Counted from the stretch's first letter, positions 16,626-26,602 are shown. The stretch is DNA of 64,000 nucleotides from Pectobacterium actinidiae (GCF_000803315.1 NZ_JRMH01000001.1:1860001-1924000); one strand, 5' to 3'. Notes: a model not told the origin generated them from the sequence alone. Numbers and translations: made by a program.

Positions 16626-18290
16626 ATGCATCTGGAAAGTATTGAGATCCTGGGATTTCGGGGAATCAATCGTCTGTCGCTGACGCTGGACGAGAACAAT
16701 GTACTGATTGGTGAGAATGCCTGGGGGAAATCCAGCCTGCTGGATGCGCTCTCGCTGCTGTTGGCACCGACATTGCCGCTTTATCATTTTGATATGCAGG
16801 ATTTTCACTTCACGCCGGGGGATGAAAATAGTCGGGAAAAGCATCTTCAGATTATTTTCACGTTTTGCGAGACGGCACCCGGCCATCATCTTTCCCCTCG
16901 CTACCGTTCGCTGAGCCCCGTTTGGATAGAGGGGGAAGCGTCGCTCTACCGCGTTTTTTATCGGCTGGAAGGTGAGGTGGACGAAAGTCAGTCAGTCTTC
17001 ACCTGGCGCAGCTTTCTGGACGCTGACGGGCACCCGATACCGCTGGATGATATTGATGAGCTGGCCAGAGAGATTATCCGCCTGCATCCGGTGTTGCGGC
17101 TGCGCGACGCACGTTTTATGCGGCGCCTGCGCTCCGGGACGCTGGCTGCGACGTTAGATAACAGTAATGAAAAGCTGGCCCAGCAGTTTGAACAACTGAT
17201 GCGCGAACTGGTGCAGAATCCGCAGAAGCTGACGGATAAAGAGTTGCGTCAGGGGTTAGTGGCGATGCGGCAACTGTTGGAGCACTATTTTTCCGAGCAA
17301 AGCGCCACGGGCAATGACCGACGCCATCATCGACATGCGCGAACACACAACGGTAAATCGTGGCGATCGCTGGACAACATTAACCGTCTGATTGCCGATC
17401 CAAATAGCCGTAGTCGCCGCATTATCCTGCTGGAATTGTTTTCTACGCTGTTACAGGCGAAAGGATCGGTTGTGTTGGATCCTCATGCGCGTCCGCTCTT
17501 GCTGATTGAAGACCCCGAAACCCGGTTGCACCCGATTATGCTATCTGTCGCCTGGGGGCTTCTGACGCAATTGCCGCTTCAAAAAGTCACGACAACGAAC
17601 TCGGGAGAGCTGTTGTCGCTGGTGCCGATGGAACAGGTGTGCCGTCTGGTGCGGGAATCCTCACGGGTTGCGACGTACCGTATTGGCCGTCAGGGGATGA
17701 ATGCGGAAGATAGTCGACGTATTGCGTTTCATATTCGTATGAATAGGCCTTCCTCACTCTTCGCCCGCTGCTGGCTGCTGGTGGAAGGGGAAACCGAAGT
17801 CTGGATGCTGAATGAACTGGCGCGCCAATGTGGGCACCATTTTGAGGCGGAAGGGGTAAAAGTGATCGAGTTTGCCCAGTCTGGGCTTCGGCCATTATTG
17901 AGGTTTGCACGTCGTATGGGGATTGAATGGCATGTGCTAGTCGATGGCGACGACGCGGGGAAAAAATATGCCGCGACGGCGAAAAGCATGTTAACCGCAC
18001 AGGACGAGCGTGAGCGCGACCATTTGACCGTCTTGCCCGCATCGGACATGGAACACTACATGTATCGTGAGGGGTTCAGCCATGTTTATCACCGCATCGC
18101 GCAACTGCCGGAAAAAGTGCCGCTCTCGATGCATAAAATCATCATCAAGGCTATCCATCGTTCATCCAAGCCCGATCTGGCAATTGAAGTGGCGATGGAA
18201 GCCGCGGCGATGGGCAGCGAGGCAATTCCACCGCTTATTCGCAGCATGTTCTCCCGCGTACTGTGGTTGGCACGCGGGCGTGCTGATTAA
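16626..18290 (+). CDS. ybjD: YbjD, OLD-family ATPase/Toprim nuclease-like protein
   Basis: Predicted ATP-dependent endonuclease of the OLD family, 554 residues. The N-terminal AAA/ABC-type ATPase has Walker A GENAWGKS at residues 29-36, and the later LLIEDPETRLHP and ATPase-type TTNSGELLS. The C-terminal Toprim domain shows LLVEGETEVWML and VLVDGDDAGKKYA, with the acidic residues needed for metal binding. E. coli YbjD has the same layout and position before cspD. Its role is unproven; OLD nucleases act in DNA repair or phage defence. GGAGA lies six bases before the ATG. Confidence 0.9.
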   Translation: MHLESIEILGFRGINRLSLTLDENNVLIGENAWGKSSLLDALSLLLAPTLPLYHFDMQDFHFTPGDENSREKHLQIIFTFCETAPGHHLSPRYRSLSPVWIEGEASLYRVFYRLEGEVDESQSVFTWRSFLDADGHPIPLDDIDELAREIIRLHPVLRLRDARFMRRLRSGTLAATLDNSNEKLAQQFEQLMRELVQNPQKLTDKELRQGLVAMRQLLEHYFSEQSATGNDRRHHRHARTHNGKSWRSLDNINRLIADPNSRSRRIILLELFSTLLQAKGSVVLDPHARPLLLIEDPETRLHPIMLSVAWGLLTQLPLQKVTTTNSGELLSLVPMEQVCRLVRESSRVATYRIGRQGMNAEDSRRIAFHIRMNRPSSLFARCWLLVEGETEVWMLNELARQCGHHFEAEGVKVIEFAQSGLRPLLRFARRMGIEWHVLVDGDDAGKKYAATAKSMLTAQDERERDHLTVLPASDMEHYMYREGFSHVYHRIAQLPEKVPLSMHKIIIKAIHRSSKPDLAIEVAMEAAAMGSEAIPPLIRSMFSRVLWLARGRAD

Positions 18291-18295
18291 TTCAT

Positions 18296-18332
18296 GATAA
18301 AAAAATGCCGTTCGGTGTATCGAACGGCATTT
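18296..18332. terminator. Bidirectional terminator between ybjD and cspD
   Basis: AAATGCCGTTCG at 18303-18314 pairs with CGAACGGCATTT at 18321-18332. On the minus strand a run of seven T follows the stem, making it a strong terminator for cspD. On the plus strand it can also end ybjD, whose stop is at 18288-18290. Confidence 0.85.
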
Positions 18333-18400
18333 GTCGCATTATAGTCATTTTATGGTTTAGCGTAGCGTGTTCTGAGTAGAGGTGTAGGGTATAGCAGGGG

Positions 18401-18622
18401 TCAGGATGCGGCCTCGGCGATTTGCGGCACGATCAGGCAGGCGTGATTGCCTTTCGGCCCTTGATGAACATCAAACCTGACAATCTGTCCGGCTTTCAGA
18501 GTCCGGTAGCCATCCATTTGAATGGTTGAGTAGTGCGCGAAGATATCGTCACCGCCCCCTTCTGGACAGATAAAACCAAACCCTTTGGCATTATTGAACC
18601 ATTTAACAGTACCTGTCTCCAT
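18401..18622 (-). CDS. cspD: Cold-shock-domain protein CspD
   Basis: Single-stranded DNA-binding inhibitor of replication, induced in stationary phase and by starvation rather than by cold. The 73 residues form one cold-shock domain with RNP1-like KGFGFI at 13-18 and RNP2-like DIFAHY near 26-31. YSTIQMDGYRTLKAGQ identifies CspD rather than CspA-type paralogs. It is divergent from clpS, the conserved neighbour. Confidence 0.95.
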   Translation of the reverse strand: METGTVKWFNNAKGFGFICPEGGGDDIFAHYSTIQMDGYRTLKAGQIVRFDVHQGPKGNHACLIVPQIAEAAS

Positions 18623-19044
18623 GCATTGACATCCTTCGCAAGAGTATTCTTTTTAGTAAGGTGTGGTTATTTGGTTACTACAAATACGAATTGATTAAAA
18701 CCTCATCAATTCATTCGTACACTTTAGTGAAATCGATCTCGGCGTCAAGCGATCCACCGCGCGGTGAGGAGGGCAGTTTGCCAAAGTTTGATGCAGATAA
18801 CGCTATTCATGAATCCACGGACGCGTTGCGCTATCAAGATATCGGTTACAGACCTTGAATTTTGCTTTCCGGGAACCATTTACTCCCTCAGGTGGTAAAA
18901 TAAAAAGCAGACGTGCTACTGTAAATGTAGAGATACCCGTCATCTTTCAAGTCGCAGGCGTTCATTTCCTGCTTCTCGGATCTATTAGGAATAAACAGAC
19001 CAATGTCGTGAGTCGCGATATTCGTTACATGATGTGGATAGAGA
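18623..19044. other. Divergent intergenic region cspD / clpS
   Basis: This 422-bp stretch has no convincing gene. It contains the divergent promoters of cspD and clpS. The part at about 18931-18957, with ATACCCGTCATCTTTCAAGT, resembles a short dispersed repeat I recall from soft-rot bacteria, Yersinia and Serratia. Short open frames on the plus strand here have no ribosome site or recognisable product. Confidence 0.5.
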
Positions 19045-19365
19045 ATGGGAAACAACAGTACGTGGTCACAATCTGAGAACCTGACCACCGATAAACAGAA
19101 AGAAAAATTGCAGCCGCCTTCCATGTATAACGTGGTGTTAAATAACGATGATTACACCCCGATGGAATTTGTTATTGACGTTCTGCAAAAGTTCTTTTCT
19201 TATGATATTGAACGTGCAACGCAGCTTATGTTAACTGTGCATTATCAGGGTAAAGCGATTTGTGGCGTATTTAGCGCTGAAGTGGCTGAGACCAAGGTCG
19301 TACAAGTCAATCGTTATGCCAGAGAAAACGAGCACCCGCTGCTCTGTACGCTGGAAAAAGCCTGA
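19045..19365 (+). CDS. clpS: ClpAP adaptor protein ClpS
   Basis: N-recognin that delivers N-end-rule substrates (N-terminal Leu, Phe, Tyr, Trp) to ClpA. The 106 residues equal the E. coli length. A flexible N-terminal tail is followed by the core [24 protein letters not shown], which forms the substrate pocket, and [20 protein letters not shown]. It lies 29 bp before clpA and is probably co-transcribed with it. With aat nearby, the window encodes much of the Leu/N-end-rule pathway. Confidence 0.96.
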   Translation: MGNNSTWSQSENLTTDKQKEKLQPPSMYNVVLNNDDYTPMEFVIDVLQKFFSYDIERATQLMLTVHYQGKAICGVFSAEVAETKVVQVNRYARENEHPLLCTLEKA

Positions 19366-19394
19366 AGTCAGGCGATTTATTGGGAGAGGTGCCT

Positions 19395-21668
19395 ATGCTC
19401 AATCAAGAACTGGAACTCAGTCTCAACATGGCTTTCGCCAGAGCGCGTGAGCACCGACACGAGTTTATGACCGTGGAGCACCTGCTGTTGGCTCTGCTCA
19501 GTAACCCTGCCGCCCGTGAAGCATTGGAAGCCTGCACGGTAGATTTAGCCGCCCTGCGCCAGGAACTGGAAGCGTTCATTGAGCAAACCACACCAACATT
19601 ACCGCAGAGTGACGACGAGCGCGAAACGCAACCCACGCTCAGCTTCCAGCGCGTACTCCAGCGCGCCGTCTTCCACGTGCAGTCCTCCGGCCGCAGCGAA
19701 GTGTCTGGCGCCAACGTTCTGGTTGCGATTTTTAGCGAGCAGGAATCTCAGGCCGCCTACCTGTTGCGCAAACATGACGTCAGCCGTTTGGATGTCGTGA
19801 ATTTCATTTCTCACGGCACGCGTAAAGAAGAATCCGATCAGGCGCCAAACCCTGAAAGTCCCGTCAATGAAGAACAGGCAGGAGGGGAAGATCGTATGGA
19901 AAACTTCACCACCAATCTGAATCAACTGGCTCGCGTTGGCGGTATCGATCCGCTCATTGGCCGGGATAAGGAACTGGAGCGCACTATTCAGGTATTGTGT
20001 CGTCGCCGTAAAAATAACCCGCTGCTGGTTGGCGAATCCGGCGTTGGGAAAACCGCGATTGCTGAAGGGCTGGCCTGGCGTATTGTGCAGGGCGATGTAC
20101 CGGAAGTCATGGCGGAGTGCACTCTGTACTCGCTGGACATCGGTGCGCTGCTGGCAGGCACCAAATACCGTGGTGATTTTGAAAAACGCTTCAAGGCGCT
20201 GTTGAAGCAGTTGGAGCAGGATAAAAACAGTATTCTGTTCATTGATGAAATCCACACGATTATCGGCGCTGGCGCGGCATCCGGTGGTCAGGTCGATGCC
20301 GCTAATCTGATTAAACCACTGCTTTCCAGCGGCAAGATTCGTGTTATCGGCTCTACCACCTATCAGGAATTCAGCAATATCTTTGAAAAGGATCGGGCGC
20401 TGGCGCGTCGTTTCCAGAAAATCGATATCACTGAACCGAGCGTGGAAGAAACCATACAAATCATTAATGGTTTGAAGCCGAAATATGAGGCTCACCATGA
20501 TGTTCGCTATACGTCGAAAGCGGTGCGTGCCGCGGTGGAGCTGGCCGTTAAATATATCAACGATCGCCACCTGCCGGATAAAGCGATTGATGTGATCGAT
20601 GAGGCCGGTGCGCGCAGCCGTCTGATGCCGGTCAGCAAGCGTAAGAAAACGGTCAATGTGAGTGACATCGAATCGGTTGTTGCTCGTATCGCTCGTATTC
20701 CAGAAAAAACCGTCTCAGCCAGCGATCGCGATGTGCTGAAAAATCTCAGCGACCGCCTGAAAATGCTGGTATTTGGGCAGGACAAAGCAATCGAAGCCCT
20801 GTCTGAGTCTATCAAGATGAGCCGAGCAGGGCTGGGTCAGGAGCGTAAACCCGTCGGTTCCTTCCTGTTCGCGGGTCCTACCGGTGTCGGTAAGACGGAA
20901 GTGACATTACAGCTGGCAAAAGCGCTGGATATTGAACTGCTGCGCTTTGATATGTCCGAATACATGGAACGCCATACGGTTAGCCGCTTGATTGGCGCGC
21001 CTCCCGGCTATGTGGGCTACGATCAAGGCGGTCTGTTAACAGATGCGGTGATTAAGCATCCTCATGCGGTACTGCTGCTGGATGAGATCGAAAAAGCGCA
21101 TCCTGACGTCTTTAACCTGCTGTTGCAGGTGATGGATAACGGGACGTTGACGGACAACAATGGCCGTAAAGCGGATTTCCGCAATGTCATTGTCGTCATG
21201 ACCACCAATGCGGGCGTGCGGGAAACCCAGCGTAAATCCATCGGCATCATCCATCAGGACAACAGTACTGATGCGATGGAAGAAATTAAGAAGGTGTTTA
21301 CGCCGGAGTTCCGTAACCGTCTTGATGGCATTATCTGGTTCAACCATTTGTCGACCGATGTCATTCAGCAGGTTGTCGATAAGTTTATCGTAGAACTTCA
21401 GGCGCAGTTGGATGCGAAAGGCGTATCGCTGGAAGTGAGCGATGAAGCGCGCGACTGGCTGGCAGAGAAAGGCTACGACAAAGCAATGGGTGCCCGACCA
21501 ATGGCACGCGTGATGCAGGAAAGCCTCAAGAAACCGCTGGCCAACGAGCTGCTGTTTGGTTCGCTGGTGGACGGTGGCTCCGTCACAGTGGAACTGGATA
21601 AAGAGACGCAACAGTTGACTTACGGCTTCCAGAGCGCACAGAAGCGGAAAGCAGAAAGCGTTAATTAA
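19395..21668 (+). CDS. clpA: ATP-dependent Clp protease ATP-binding subunit ClpA
   Basis: Hexameric AAA+ unfoldase that feeds substrates to ClpP. The 757-residue product has a Clp N domain, D1 with Walker A GESGVGKT and Walker B LFIDEIH, and D2 with GPTGVGKT and LLLDEIE. The ATG at 19395 has GGAGAGG five bases upstream. Two details stand out. The ClpP-binding tripeptide, IGL in E. coli, is IGI here (21240-21248). An internal ATG at 19896 (codon 168) follows a GGAGGGG ribosome site, the position of the short ClpA form in E. coli. Confidence 0.96.
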   Translation: MLNQELELSLNMAFARAREHRHEFMTVEHLLLALLSNPAAREALEACTVDLAALRQELEAFIEQTTPTLPQSDDERETQPTLSFQRVLQRAVFHVQSSGRSEVSGANVLVAIFSEQESQAAYLLRKHDVSRLDVVNFISHGTRKEESDQAPNPESPVNEEQAGGEDRMENFTTNLNQLARVGGIDPLIGRDKELERTIQVLCRRRKNNPLLVGESGVGKTAIAEGLAWRIVQGDVPEVMAECTLYSLDIGALLAGTKYRGDFEKRFKALLKQLEQDKNSILFIDEIHTIIGAGAASGGQVDAANLIKPLLSSGKIRVIGSTTYQEFSNIFEKDRALARRFQKIDITEPSVEETIQIINGLKPKYEAHHDVRYTSKAVRAAVELAVKYINDRHLPDKAIDVIDEAGARSRLMPVSKRKKTVNVSDIESVVARIARIPEKTVSASDRDVLKNLSDRLKMLVFGQDKAIEALSESIKMSRAGLGQERKPVGSFLFAGPTGVGKTEVTLQLAKALDIELLRFDMSEYMERHTVSRLIGAPPGYVGYDQGGLLTDAVIKHPHAVLLLDEIEKAHPDVFNLLLQVMDNGTLTDNNGRKADFRNVIVVMTTNAGVRETQRKSIGIIHQDNSTDAMEEIKKVFTPEFRNRLDGIIWFNHLSTDVIQQVVDKFIVELQAQLDAKGVSLEVSDEARDWLAEKGYDKAMGARPMARVMQESLKKPLANELLFGSLVDGGSVTVELDKETQQLTYGFQSAQKRKAESVN

Positions 21669-21690
21669 TCAATATCGCGTGTTATCTAAG

Positions 21691-21715
21691 AGGGATGCTG
21701 AGGCATCCCTTTTTT
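21691..21715 (+). terminator. Terminator of clpS-clpA
   Basis: AGGGATGC at 21691-21698 pairs with GCATCCCT at 21703-21710 around a TGAG loop and runs into six T. It lies 22 nt after the clpA stop. Confidence 0.9.
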
Positions 21716-21739
21716 ACATCCTTTCGCGAGAGTCTCTCC

Positions 21740-21774
21740 AAAAAACAAAAGCCCTTGCCATGAAGGGAAGGGCT
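21740..21774 (-). terminator. Terminator of infA
   Basis: On the minus strand AGCCCTT (complement of 21768-21774) pairs with AAGGGCT (complement of 21750-21756), followed by TTTGTTTTTT. It lies about 55 nt beyond the infA stop. Confidence 0.8.
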
Positions 21775-21827
21775 GGGGAGGGAGTCACATCCTCATATAT
21801 CGCTAATACCAGCGATGAGCTAACCGG

Positions 21828-22064
<237 letters not shown>

Positions 22065-22159
22065 CTACCTTTATTTTTTAACCGCAAGATAATGCCGAAA
22101 AACCGACATTATGTAAAGAAGCGTTCACGTTTGGAGCGTTATTTACACGCTTTCTTCTA

Positions 22160-22864
22160 TCACCGCGTCGGTTCGGCGAGCTGTTGTGGTAGCCAACAAC
22201 GGTCATCGACGGCAATATCCTGCCACTGAAAAAGCTGTTGCAGAAAGCGTTCGCGGGGAATTTCACTCACGCCCAGTGACGCCGTATGGGAATTTAACAC
22301 CTGACAATCAATCAAATGACCGCCGTGGTGAATAAAATGCTGTTGAAACGCCAACAGCGCATATTTTGAGGCGTTATCCATGCGGCTGAACATGGATTCA
22401 CCGCAAAATAATCGCCCTTGTTCAATACCATATAATCCACCAACCAGTGTGCCATTGTGCCACACTTCGACGGAATGTGCTTTCCCAACCTGATGAAGCT
22501 GGCGATAAGCTGAAATGATGTCTGGCGTAATCCAGGTACCATCATGGTGTTCATGCGCACAGGCGTGGATGACATCATCAAATGCCTGATTGAGCGTGGC
22601 ATGAAAAGTATGGCGCTTCAGGAATTTTTTCATGCTGCGGCTGAGATGAAATTCGCCGGGAAACAGAACCGCACGCTGATTCGGAGACCACCATAAGATA
22701 GGTTCACCGGGGGAGTACCAGGGGAAAATGCCCTGTCGGTAAGCCGCATTTAGGCGGGCAACGGAGAGATCGCCGCCAACGGCCAGCAGGCCGTTAGGGT
22801 CATCCAGCGCCTGGTTCGGATCAGGGAACTGAAGCGATTGAAGCGAAAGCTGATATAGACGCAT
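22160..22864 (-). CDS. aat: Leucyl/phenylalanyl-tRNA-protein transferase Aat
   Basis: Transfers Leu or Phe from aminoacyl-tRNA to proteins with N-terminal Arg or Lys, marking them for ClpS/ClpAP. The 234 residues equal the E. coli length. Conserved family motifs are [38 protein letters not shown] and [19 protein letters not shown]. It begins 32 nt after the cydC stop in the same direction and is probably co-transcribed with cydDC. Confidence 0.96.
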   Translation of the reverse strand: MRLYQLSLQSLQFPDPNQALDDPNGLLAVGGDLSVARLNAAYRQGIFPWYSPGEPILWWSPNQRAVLFPGEFHLSRSMKKFLKRHTFHATLNQAFDDVIHACAHEHHDGTWITPDIISAYRQLHQVGKAHSVEVWHNGTLVGGLYGIEQGRLFCGESMFSRMDNASKYALLAFQQHFIHHGGHLIDCQVLNSHTASLGVSEIPRERFLQQLFQWQDIAVDDRCWLPQQLAEPTR

Positions 22865-22896
22865 GTTTTAAACGTTGTGTTTCAACTGAGTTTGCC

Positions 22897-24636
22897 CTAA
22901 ACGTGTTGGCGGAATTGCCAATAACGGCCTTGCTGTGCCATTAAAGCCTGATGGCTGCCCTGTTCGATCACTTTGCCATCGTCCAGGATACAGATGCGAT
23001 CCATCGATTCTAAGCCGTATAGCCGATGAGTGATGACAATCAGCGTCTTATCTGCACAGTGTTGGCGGAGCAGTTGCAGAATACGCTTTTCGGTTTCTGC
23101 ATCCAACCCTTCAGTCGGTTCATCCAATAGCACAAGCGGGGCGTCATGCAATAATGCCCGCGCTAGCGCGATACGGCGCTGTTCGCCACCGGACAGTTGT
23201 CGGCCGCCTTCTCCCAGCCAGGCATTCAGCCCCTCGTTTTCCAGCAGTTTTTCTAACCCAACTTGCTCTAATACCTCGGCCAGCTTTTCATCTCGTGCGG
23301 CCGGTGCCGCTAGCAGTAAGTTATCACGTAGCGTTGCGCTGAAAATATGCACGCGTTGTGGAACCACGCTCATCATGGCGCGGAGATCGCCTTCTCGCCA
23401 CTCGGCAAGGGGATGACCATTCAGGGTAATGTTCCCGTATTCACAATTCCATGCCCGGGTCAGCAACTGCAATAGCGTTGATTTCCCGCATCCGGTTCGC
23501 CCCAGCAGCGCCAGATGCTCGCCCGGCTGAATGGAAAGGGTAATATTCTGCAACACAGGCTGGGGTTGACCAGGATACGTGAAACCGACATGTGAGAGTT
23601 CGAGTGACGCCTCACGCGAAGTGTCTGGTCCATGCTCTGGGAACGTGACGTCAACGGGCTGGCGAATGATTTGATCGACCCGAGCAGCAGAGGCAATCAC
23701 TTGTCCCATGTGCTGGAAGGCCACCGTGACGGGGGCCAGCGCTTCGAAGGCGGCAAGCGAGGCGAACACAAACAGCGCAATCAACGCACCGGGCTGTGGA
23801 TTACCGCCAACGCCATCGGCTGCCAGCCACAGAATCAGGGTAACGGTCAGCCCGCTGCATAAAATCATCACCGCCTGCGATAGACCAGTAAGGTTGGCCT
23901 GCTGACGTTGGCGACGCAGCCAGTTAATTTCCACCAGAGCCAACTGTTGACGCACGCGACTGAGTGCGCCGAAAACGGTGAGTTCCGCCTGACCTTGCAG
24001 CCAGGTCGTTAGCTGAAGACGGTATTGTGCACGCAGCGCGGTCAAATCCTGCCCGATGCCGTTCCCCGCCTGATAAAAGATAATCGGCAGGCACAGGAGC
24101 AGTACCAGCATAATGGCACCCAGCGTCAGAGCCAGTGAGGCATCAATGAAGCTCAGGCCGTAACAGACGATAAGAATGGCGGCGAATGCGCTGACGATGG
24201 GGGAAATCACGCGAAGATAGAGGTGGTCGAGCGTATCTACATCCGCCACGAGCCGGTTTAGCAGTTCAGCTTGACGAAATTGTGCCAATCCACCTGGAGA
24301 GAGTGGCAGAATGCGAGAAAAAGTGAAAACACGCAATCGCAGCAGAACACGGAAGGTGGCATCGTGGCTGACCACTCTTTCCCCATAGCGCCCGGCTGTA
24401 CGGGCGATAGCTGCGCCGCGTACGCCAGCAGCAGGTAGCATATAGTTAAAGGTGAGCAGCCCGACGATCCCCGCCAGCGCGGCACCCGCCAGAAACCAGC
24501 CGGATAGGGCGAGTAGACCAATACTGGCCAGCAACGTAGCAATGGCCAATACCACGCCCAAACTCAAATACCAGAAGTGCTGACGATAAAGTGCCAGAAA
24601 CGGTTTCAATACCTGCATTGTTTTCATCTGAGCCAT
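22897..24636 (-). CDS. cydC: Glutathione/cysteine ABC exporter subunit CydC
   Basis: Half of the heterodimeric CydDC ABC exporter that sends glutathione and cysteine to the periplasm and is needed to assemble cytochrome bd. The 579 residues contain an N-terminal six-helix membrane domain and a C-terminal ATPase with Walker A GRTGCGKST, signature LSGGEQRR and Walker B PLVLLDEPTEGLD. The ATG overlaps the cydD TAA (TAATG), so translation is coupled. The N-terminus is about six residues longer than E. coli CydC; ATGs at 24627 and 24618 are alternatives. Confidence 0.94.
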   Translation of the reverse strand: MAQMKTMQVLKPFLALYRQHFWYLSLGVVLAIATLLASIGLLALSGWFLAGAALAGIVGLLTFNYMLPAAGVRGAAIARTAGRYGERVVSHDATFRVLLRLRVFTFSRILPLSPGGLAQFRQAELLNRLVADVDTLDHLYLRVISPIVSAFAAILIVCYGLSFIDASLALTLGAIMLVLLLCLPIIFYQAGNGIGQDLTALRAQYRLQLTTWLQGQAELTVFGALSRVRQQLALVEINWLRRQRQQANLTGLSQAVMILCSGLTVTLILWLAADGVGGNPQPGALIALFVFASLAAFEALAPVTVAFQHMGQVIASAARVDQIIRQPVDVTFPEHGPDTSREASLELSHVGFTYPGQPQPVLQNITLSIQPGEHLALLGRTGCGKSTLLQLLTRAWNCEYGNITLNGHPLAEWREGDLRAMMSVVPQRVHIFSATLRDNLLLAAPAARDEKLAEVLEQVGLEKLLENEGLNAWLGEGGRQLSGGEQRRIALARALLHDAPLVLLDEPTEGLDAETEKRILQLLRQHCADKTLIVITHRLYGLESMDRICILDDGKVIEQGSHQALMAQQGRYWQFRQHV

Positions 24637-26402
24637 TACAGCGCCCCCTGTCGTTGTGCCAGTAGCGTCGCGAAGGGACCCGCTTCGGCTCGGAGCGTTT
24701 GATAATCCCCTTGTTGAATTAATCGACCGCTGTCCATGACCCAGATCGCGTCATACTCGGCGATCTCGGTAAGCTGATGCGTTACTAGCAGTGTGGTCTG
24801 CGAACGCGCAGCGTCGTTCAGCGCCGTCATGACAAGATCCTCGCTATGGGCATCCAGACTGGCCGACGGCTCATCCAACAGCAGTAAGTTGCAAGGATGA
24901 ATAAGCGCACGGGCAACGGCGACGCGCTGTGCCTGTCCGACGGAGAGGCGTGCCGCACCGTCACCGATTGTTGTTTCCAAACCCTGAGGAAGCTGCGGTA
25001 AAAATTCCTGTACATACGCGCGCTCAATCGCCTGCTGCAATTCCACAATACTGGCCTGTGGATTACCCAGCAGAATATTGCTGCGTAGCGTCTGTTCCGG
25101 CAAATGAGGGTTTTGCCCGACCCAGCTCAACTGCTGACGCCATGATTCAGGCGTCAGCGTGTTCAACGCCTGACCGTTGACGGTGAGTGAACCACGATAG
25201 GGCAGGAATCCCAGCAGGACATTAAGCAGTGAGCTTTTTCCTGCTCCGCTGAGACCGACCAGTGCGATACGTTCACCTGCGCGAATATCGAACGTCAACG
25301 GTTGGGTCAGCGGAGTGCCATTTGGTGCGAGGACAACCAGGTTTTCCGCTCGGATAGCAATGGCGCTATCGCTGCTGAATTCGTGTGTGCCAAAGCCGAC
25401 CGTTTCGCCTTCCTTTGACAAAAACGTCACCAGGGATTCTGCTGCGCCGATAGCCTGAGCCTTGGCATGATAGAAAGTGCCCAAATCGCGTAAAGGCTGA
25501 AAGAATTCTGGAGCCAGAATCAATACGAGAAAGCCAGCGAAGAGCGTCACACCCATGCCGTAATGGCCAAAATCCAGTTCCCCGAGATAAGAGAAACCGA
25601 AATAGACGGCGACAACGGCGATTGAAATGGAAGCGAAAAATTCTAGTACGCCTGAGGAGAGAAACGCCATGCGCAGCACTTCCATCGTGCGACTACGAAA
25701 ATCCTCGGAAGCATGGCGGATTTGTTCAGTTTCGGCCTTGCCACGATGGAACAGACGCAGTGTCTCCATCCCGCGCAGGCGATCGAGGAAGTGTCCGCTC
25801 AGGCGTGCTAATGCCAGAAAGTTACGTCGGTTGGCATCTGCCGCACCCATGCCAACCAGTGCCATAAAAAGCGGGATGAGAGGAGCCGTTAGAAACAGAA
25901 TCAGACCCGCGGCCCAGTTGAGCGGAAAAATCGTGATTAAGATAAGCAGCGGGATCAGCGCGGCAAGATACATTTGCGGCAGATAGCGGGCGTAATAGTC
26001 CTGCATATCATCAACCTGCTCAAGAATCATCGTTGCCCAACTGCCGGCGGGTTTGCCCTGTACCCAGGCAGGGCCCAACTGTTGCAATCGATCCAGTACC
26101 AGCTTACGAATTTGCTGTCGAACGGCTTGCCCGCAAAGAAAACCAACACGCTCGCGTAATAGACTGTTGAGTGCGCGCAGAATAAATGTGGCAATCAGCA
26201 GGAGGAAAGGGGAGAGCAAGGATTCGCGAGTGGCATGCTCGATGATCAAAGCATGAAGCAGCGTAGCTAACAGCCAGGCTTGTGCCACGATCAACGCGCC
26301 GCTCAGGAATCCAAGCAGGAGTGAAATCCGTAGCCAACGTTGCGCCAGCTTACTCTGCTGTTTCAGCCAGGCGGTCAGTTCTTGCTGTCTGGTTTTTTTC
26401 AT
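24636..26402 (-). CDS. cydD: Glutathione/cysteine ABC exporter subunit CydD
   Basis: Partner of CydC in the inner membrane, 588 residues, same length as E. coli CydD. Hydrophobic segments lie near residues 25-50, 60-75 and 145-185. The C-terminal ATPase has Walker A GLSGAGKSS, a signature in the variant form LSVGQAQR, and Walker B LLLLDEPSASLD. It is first in the cydD-cydC-aat unit. The 238 bp to trxB carry the trxB terminator and presumably the cydD promoter. Confidence 0.95.
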   Translation of the reverse strand: MKKTRQQELTAWLKQQSKLAQRWLRISLLLGFLSGALIVAQAWLLATLLHALIIEHATRESLLSPFLLLIATFILRALNSLLRERVGFLCGQAVRQQIRKLVLDRLQQLGPAWVQGKPAGSWATMILEQVDDMQDYYARYLPQMYLAALIPLLILITIFPLNWAAGLILFLTAPLIPLFMALVGMGAADANRRNFLALARLSGHFLDRLRGMETLRLFHRGKAETEQIRHASEDFRSRTMEVLRMAFLSSGVLEFFASISIAVVAVYFGFSYLGELDFGHYGMGVTLFAGFLVLILAPEFFQPLRDLGTFYHAKAQAIGAAESLVTFLSKEGETVGFGTHEFSSDSAIAIRAENLVVLAPNGTPLTQPLTFDIRAGERIALVGLSGAGKSSLLNVLLGFLPYRGSLTVNGQALNTLTPESWRQQLSWVGQNPHLPEQTLRSNILLGNPQASIVELQQAIERAYVQEFLPQLPQGLETTIGDGAARLSVGQAQRVAVARALIHPCNLLLLDEPSASLDAHSEDLVMTALNDAARSQTTLLVTHQLTEIAEYDAIWVMDSGRLIQQGDYQTLRAEAGPFATLLAQRQGAL

Positions 26403-26602
26403 CGGGCACCAGTTCGTTATATTGCAGAAATGGACTTAACAGAAAATAACTCTCATGTAACTGTTAGTTAACAAAATTATCTTCTATCACGCAGAATGAC
26501 GCCATGTTACCGCGACAGTGACGTGCTGCAAACGAAAAGGAGAGGGGAAATAGATGAGGCGATCAATTTTTGTGTTGCGGAAGGCAAACCTGATGTGAGG
26601 AA

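Noticed and set aside
18661..18858. 65-codon frame upstream of clpS
   Set aside because: It starts at a GTG without ribosome site inside a divergent promoter region and shows no recognisable features.
21669..21827. Possible tRNA-Ser gene (serW) between clpA and infA, as in E. coli
   Set aside because: The 159 bp hold only two terminators; no cloverleaf or tRNA arms such as GGTTCGAATCC were seen.
23030..23416. 128-codon plus-strand frame inside cydC
   Set aside because: Serine/cysteine-rich shadow frame opposite the cydC ATPase domain, with no independent support.
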